From a virus: DNA of 41,515 bases. Shown here in pieces: positions 38,796 to 41,515 of the stretch (positions within the stretch are counted from its first letter, which is position 1; each line of letters begins with the position of its first letter). The notes beneath the pieces were generated by a model, which saw only the letters and a list, made by a program, of their open reading frames with translations, did not search any database and had not been told where the DNA came from. The position numbers and the translations under genes were made by a program. The stretch spans positions 1 to 41,515 of the IMG/VR virus record IMGVR_UViG_3300027659_000073; one strand, 5' to 3'.

Positions 38796-39250
38796 GACTT
38801 AAGTCCTTCTGTTTCTGCGGTGATAAGTGCGGATAGTTGTTCGGTGGTTGTGATGGATGACAGTCTCCCGACCAGTATCTCTATTGCGTTTTCTTTTTTA
38901 CGCATGATTGTGGCGAGTTCGTTTTCTAGTTCTGTTCGGTTGTCGTCGCTGTCTTCGTATGTGTCGACCTGTATTTCGATATGGTCAGTCCATGGTTCGC
39001 TGGTCACGAAGTAACCAATGCGATTCACGAACGCCATGCCAGTGATGATGTATGACCCCTCATCACCGTCCACCCATGTCCACACATTGTTGTCTGGCTG
39101 TTGGCGGACGAAGTCTTCTTCGGCACCGTAGGTCTCGAACATAAGTCCCACACCATCAGTTGTCCAACTTGCGCCAGAGTCGATGTGGTTAGCGATGGGC
39201 TTGTACTTCTCTTCCCATTGGGTTATTTCGTCGATGTTTATATCGCTCAT
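38792..39250 (-). CDS. acidic hypothetical protein (152 aa) ending in GLKS; possible assembly junction inside
   Basis: The N-terminal half (QWEEKYKPI, WTWVDGDEGSY) matches the partial gene at 1-208. The C-terminal half is an acidic coiled coil (TYEDSDDNRTELENELATIMRKKENAIEIL) ending in GLKS through GACTTAAGTC. The 63-bp exact match to bases 1-63 lies inside it (39043-39105). I suspect that sequence right of 39105 comes from a relative and that the native 5' half is the one at 1-208. Confidence 0.7.
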   Translation of the reverse strand: MSDINIDEITQWEEKYKPIANHIDSGASWTTDGVGLMFETYGAEEDFVRQQPDNNVWTWVDGDEGSYIITGMAFVNRIGYFVTSEPWTDHIEIQVDTYEDSDDNRTELENELATIMRKKENAIEILVGRLSSITTTEQLSALITAETEGLKS

Positions 39251-39252
39251 TG

Positions 39253-39708
39253 TTACTTACCTTCCTTGAAGTTGGCGAACCATTGTTCACCGTTGATTTC
39301 TTTGAGTAACTCACTGAAGTTGAAGAGGTGCACACCTCGTGCATCTTCGATCTCGTTAACTAGTTCTGGATGTGACGACCATTCGTACTGCTCGTACACC
39401 AAGGCGTATGGAGAATCCTTGGCTGAGTTGGTCTTGCCATCTTCTACAAGAGCAAGGATGTCGGCAGGTGCAAGTCCTTCATCGATGAGTTCTTCAACAT
39501 TGCACAGGTGATGTTCGAGTGAGCACTTCAATGCGTAGTCCTGCAAGAACTGGTAGTTGCGTGGCTGAATGTCGGTGTACGACACTGACCAACCTTCTTC
39601 GCAATCTGCGTCGATGTCATTGAGCAGGCTCTTGATAGCGATGTCAATGAACTGGTTTGCAGGAACATCATCTGGATGCTCGATGGTGATTAGTAGTTGT
39701 GTTTTCAT
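39253..39708 (-). CDS. hypothetical protein (151 aa) with MKTQLLITIEH start
   Basis: The start ATG 39708 has a perfect AGGAGG upstream and no CTTAAG motif, unlike the left array. The first 11 residues equal those of 524-691, and the remainder is an acidic, helical extension absent there. Probably the orthologue or longer paralogue of that gene from a related genome. A GATC occurs inside (39349). Unknown function. Confidence 0.7.
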   Translation of the reverse strand: MKTQLLITIEHPDDVPANQFIDIAIKSLLNDIDADCEEGWSVSYTDIQPRNYQFLQDYALKCSLEHHLCNVEELIDEGLAPADILALVEDGKTNSAKDSPYALVYEQYEWSSHPELVNEIEDARGVHLFNFSELLKEINGEQWFANFKEGK

Positions 39709-39820
39709 GTGACCTCCTAGGTCGTGGTGGTTGCTTTGGGCGATGCCCTTACAAGGCTCAGGACGACTCCTAAGCCCTCTAAGGACACCACTGGCACCTG
39801 TGTGCCAGTGATGCCATTGT
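39709..39820 (-). other. intergenic region with a 9-bp hairpin
   Basis: CACTGGCAC and GTGCCAGTG (39789-39810) form a perfect 9-bp stem with loop CTGT, and a smaller GGGC-GAT-GCCC hairpin lies at about 39748-39758. No T-run follows leftward, so this may be a processing or stabilising element rather than a terminator. Confidence 0.45.
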
Positions 39821-40111
39821 CTATTCGTAGACGAGTGCGTAGCCCTCTTCGAGGTCGATGTACCACTCTTCTCCGAGGTGGAACTTGTCCTTGTCTTCAG
39901 CGATTGCTACGCCCAGTGCCTCTTGCTGTTCAGCGTTGAAGTAGTAGAAGATTCGATCGTCGGGCACGCCGTAGATGTCTTCCTCTGCTGTCTCGCCTTC
40001 ATGGTTGAGTAGTTCCTCCGAGAACGAGATGTACACATCTTCGTAACCGTCTGGACTGTCGTGGTATGTCACGGCACAATCGATACCGATAGGTGCTTTG
40101 TCTGTGCTCAT
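39821..40111 (-). CDS. acidic hypothetical protein (96 aa)
   Basis: The ATG 40111 overlaps the TGA of the upstream gene by 4 nt. A strongly acidic protein with a beta-rich N-terminus (GIDCAVTYHDSPDGYEDVYISF) and no Lys-rich tail or membrane helix. Such charge could suit a DNA-mimic or inhibitor role, but this is speculation. It lies in the suspected foreign tail. Confidence 0.65.
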   Translation of the reverse strand: MSTDKAPIGIDCAVTYHDSPDGYEDVYISFSEELLNHEGETAEEDIYGVPDDRIFYYFNAEQQEALGVAIAEDKDKFHLGEEWYIDLEEGYALVYE

Positions 40112-40341
40112 TTCTTACCCAACACTTCGAGTGTGACGATGCCTGCAATGACTTGGTTCAACAGTTGCTCAAGAGCCTGTCGGACTGTGTCACCGTCAGC
40201 AAGGAACAACTGAAAGCAAGTGCGTGCTCCCTCATCATCATGGACTGTGATGTCGAAACCACTACCTGACTCTTGAGTAGAAGAAACTCTTATTTTGATG
40301 GACTCTGCTTTTACAGAGTGTGTACTTATTCGTGTGGACAT
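40108..40341 (-). CDS. hypothetical protein (77 aa)
   Basis: The true start is ATG 40341, because AGGAGG lies 6 bases upstream; a longer in-frame form to 40404 reads through the leader. The protein has a beta N-terminal half (SIKIRVSSTQESGSGFDITVHDD), then a helix (GDTVRQALEQLLNQVIAG). No family is recognised. It is downstream of the helicase gene with two hairpins between. Confidence 0.65.
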   Translation of the reverse strand: MSTRISTHSVKAESIKIRVSSTQESGSGFDITVHDDEGARTCFQLFLADGDTVRQALEQLLNQVIAGIVTLEVLGKK

Positions 40342-40393
40342 TGGTTGCCTCCTTAGGCATTGGTTGGGTGCTTGTGGACTTGCGTCCCAAAGA

Positions 40394-40451
40394 CACTGTG
40401 GCACGGGGGGGTGTCACAGTGCCCTTGGCACGCCACGAGGTTGCCCTCGTG
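40394..40451 (-). other. two adjacent strong hairpins downstream of the helicase gene
   Basis: Hairpin 1 (40394-40421) is an 11-bp stem from CACTGTGGCAC to GTGTCACAGTG (one G-T pair) with a six-G loop on the plus strand, six C on the transcript. Hairpin 2 (40434-40451) is CACGAGG-TTGC-CCTCGTG. They lie between the helicase stop and the next ribosome site. Terminator, attenuator or RNA-stability role possible. Confidence 0.5.
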
Positions 40452-40481
40452 ACGCCCATGAGCACCACCTCAGATTGTTTG

Positions 40482-41515
40482 TTAACCGACCCAGTCGGAC
40501 AGGAGCGATGACAACAGTGAGTCGTTGTCAGCGTTCAAGTCTTCAGCGAATCCGTCGAGTACTGAACTCAGTACTTCTTGCTTTGAGTTGAGCAGTGCGA
40601 ACAAGCGCTCATCGATCGTGTCGACACCGTTGCTACGCACACCGAGCAGGTTCCAGCAGGTGACTGCTTCGCTCTGCCCGAATCGGTGGCAACGGTCTTC
40701 GGCTTGACTGAGTGAGGCAGGCGTCCATGGATTCTCCACAGACACCCACTGGTTCGCACGAGTGAGTGTGAGACCGACACCAGCAGACTCGTAGTTGCCT
40801 ACGAAGATTGACGCACGACCAGATTGGAAGTCGTCAACCGCTGACTGCTTGGCACTGTCAGTCATGCCACCGAGAACACTCACGACATTCCATCGTGGGT
40901 CTTCAACGGAGCGTGCACGACACTCATCGATGATTGCGTTGAGCACTGAGCGGTGATGACCGAACACCACCACTGGCTCGTCACCATCAATGATGGTCTC
41001 GATGTGGTTGATGGCGTGCTTTATCTTTGCCTTAGCAATTGACTGACGCAGTGCGGTGAGTTTGGTGATTGCTTCAGCACGGGATGCTTTCAGCACAGCC
41101 TCACGACCGCCCTTCTCGAACACCCAGCCAAGGAACTCATTCTCGATGTTGAGATATTCCTTCAACTCAGTGTCACTCAATTCGATCGCTACAGATGCAC
41201 GACGCTTCGCAGGCAACTCAGTGAGCACATCATTCTTGCGACGACGGATGTAACAGGTGCCACGCAACTTGGCGTGTAGTTCTGCGCTGTTCGATGAGCC
41301 AACGAATGTCCAACCGAAGTTGTTCTTCACTGGGTCGCAGTAGCGGAACTTGAATGAGCCAGCACTACCGAACACTGGGTCGAGCGTGCCAATGATGTCG
41401 AGCAGTGCCACCAGTTCGACTGGACGGTTGACTGCTGGCGTACCAGAGGCGAGCACAACATACCCATCCTGTGGGATGCCACGAGCGATGCCCTGAAGAG
41501 CAATGGTGCGCTTTG
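40482..41515 (-). CDS. SNF2-family helicase, partial (C-terminal part; runs off right edge)
   Basis: The frame is open to the right edge, so the 5' end and motifs I-II are missing. Visible: motif III region VVLASGTPAVNRP, an RRRKNDVLTELPAKRR segment typical of SNF2 enzymes, then the C-terminal RecA domain with VVVFGHHRSVLNAI, GGMTDSAKQSAVDDFQSG, SAGVGLTLTRANQ (motif V) and QAEDRCHRFGQ (motif VI). This is an ATP-driven DNA translocase as found in many phage early regions. It lies in the suspected foreign tail, so it may not belong to this genome. Confidence 0.88.
   Translation of the reverse strand, partial: KRTIALQGIARGIPQDGYVVLASGTPAVNRPVELVALLDIIGTLDPVFGSAGSFKFRYCDPVKNNFGWTFVGSSNSAELHAKLRGTCYIRRRKNDVLTELPAKRRASVAIELSDTELKEYLNIENEFLGWVFEKGGREAVLKASRAEAITKLTALRQSIAKAKIKHAINHIETIIDGDEPVVVFGHHRSVLNAIIDECRARSVEDPRWNVVSVLGGMTDSAKQSAVDDFQSGRASIFVGNYESAGVGLTLTRANQWVSVENPWTPASLSQAEDRCHRFGQSEAVTCWNLLGVRSNGVDTIDERLFALLNSKQEVLSSVLDGFAEDLNADNDSLLSSLLSDWVG

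Larger units (their letters stand above)
528..38805. repeat. dispersed palindrome GWCTTAAGWC (about 25 exact copies; about 49 CTTAAG cores)
   Basis: Exact 10-bp copies include 528, 691, 958, 1146, 1608, 1918, 2216, 3401, 3547, 3731, 3911, 4117, 4413, 4680, 5115, 5717, 6096, 11785, 18614, 20308, 21697, 25527, 31922, 37898 and 38796 (starts within a base or two). About 24 further CTTAAG cores have one or both flanks changed. Roughly half lie in the first 6.1 kb, none right of 38805. At 11 starts the motif directly precedes the ATG; the other copies lie inside genes or in leaders. Confidence 0.8.

Noticed and set aside
1-41515. Integrase, excisionase or attachment site indicating a temperate phage
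   Set aside because: No recombinase catalytic motifs were found in any frame, so lysogeny is not supported, although an unseen segment cannot be excluded.

Overview
The window is a viral contig, most simply a small podovirus of an uncultured, probably freshwater, actinobacterium. Evidence: a WhiB-type iron-sulfur regulator, several small proteins of actinophage type, a large terminase, a portal, an N4-gp56-like major capsid protein, tail-adaptor and fibre genes, and no tail tube, sheath or tape-measure gene. No integrase or DNA polymerase is visible.

Layout. Positions 1-5857 are a leftward array of small, mostly unrecognised genes (probably early), headed by an SprT-like protease. Positions 5858-7051 are a long non-coding divergent region with dyads, paired stem-loops and repeats. 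Positions 7052-31914 are the rightward virion and lysis block: small basic proteins, terminase, portal, a 1537-residue virion protein, three further virion proteins, scaffold, capsid, terminator, collagen-like fibre, glycosyltransferase, tail adaptor and hub, collar fibre, holin-like proteins, a secreted Thr-rich protein and an M15 endolysin. From about 31934 to 38024 a rightward nucleic-acid block follows a good promoter: YqaJ exonuclease, Rad52-like annealing protein, ribbon-helix-helix protein, two PD-(D/E)XK-like nucleases, an Rpf-like muralytic protein, HNH endonuclease, SSB and WhiB. It meets a second leftward array (38078 onward) at a hairpin.

Three features stand out. (1) The 10-bp palindrome GWCTTAAGWC (W = A/T) is scattered over the first 38.8 kb. 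At 11 gene starts it abuts the ATG, often containing or overlapping the previous stop, so many unrelated small proteins end in GLKS. (2) Three leftward promoters each have an exact TGTGA-N6-TCACA (CRP/GlxR-type) site upstream, next to a CTTAAG motif. (3) The contig seems to close on itself: bases 1-63 repeat exactly at 39043-39105 in the same gene and frame, so the genome is probably a circle of about 39,042 bp. The last 2.4 kb (SNF2 helicase and neighbours) would then come from a related virus. Supporting this, I find no GATC in the first 39.3 kb but four in the last 2.2 kb, and no CTTAAG in that tail.

All calls are from reading the sequence; no database search was run.
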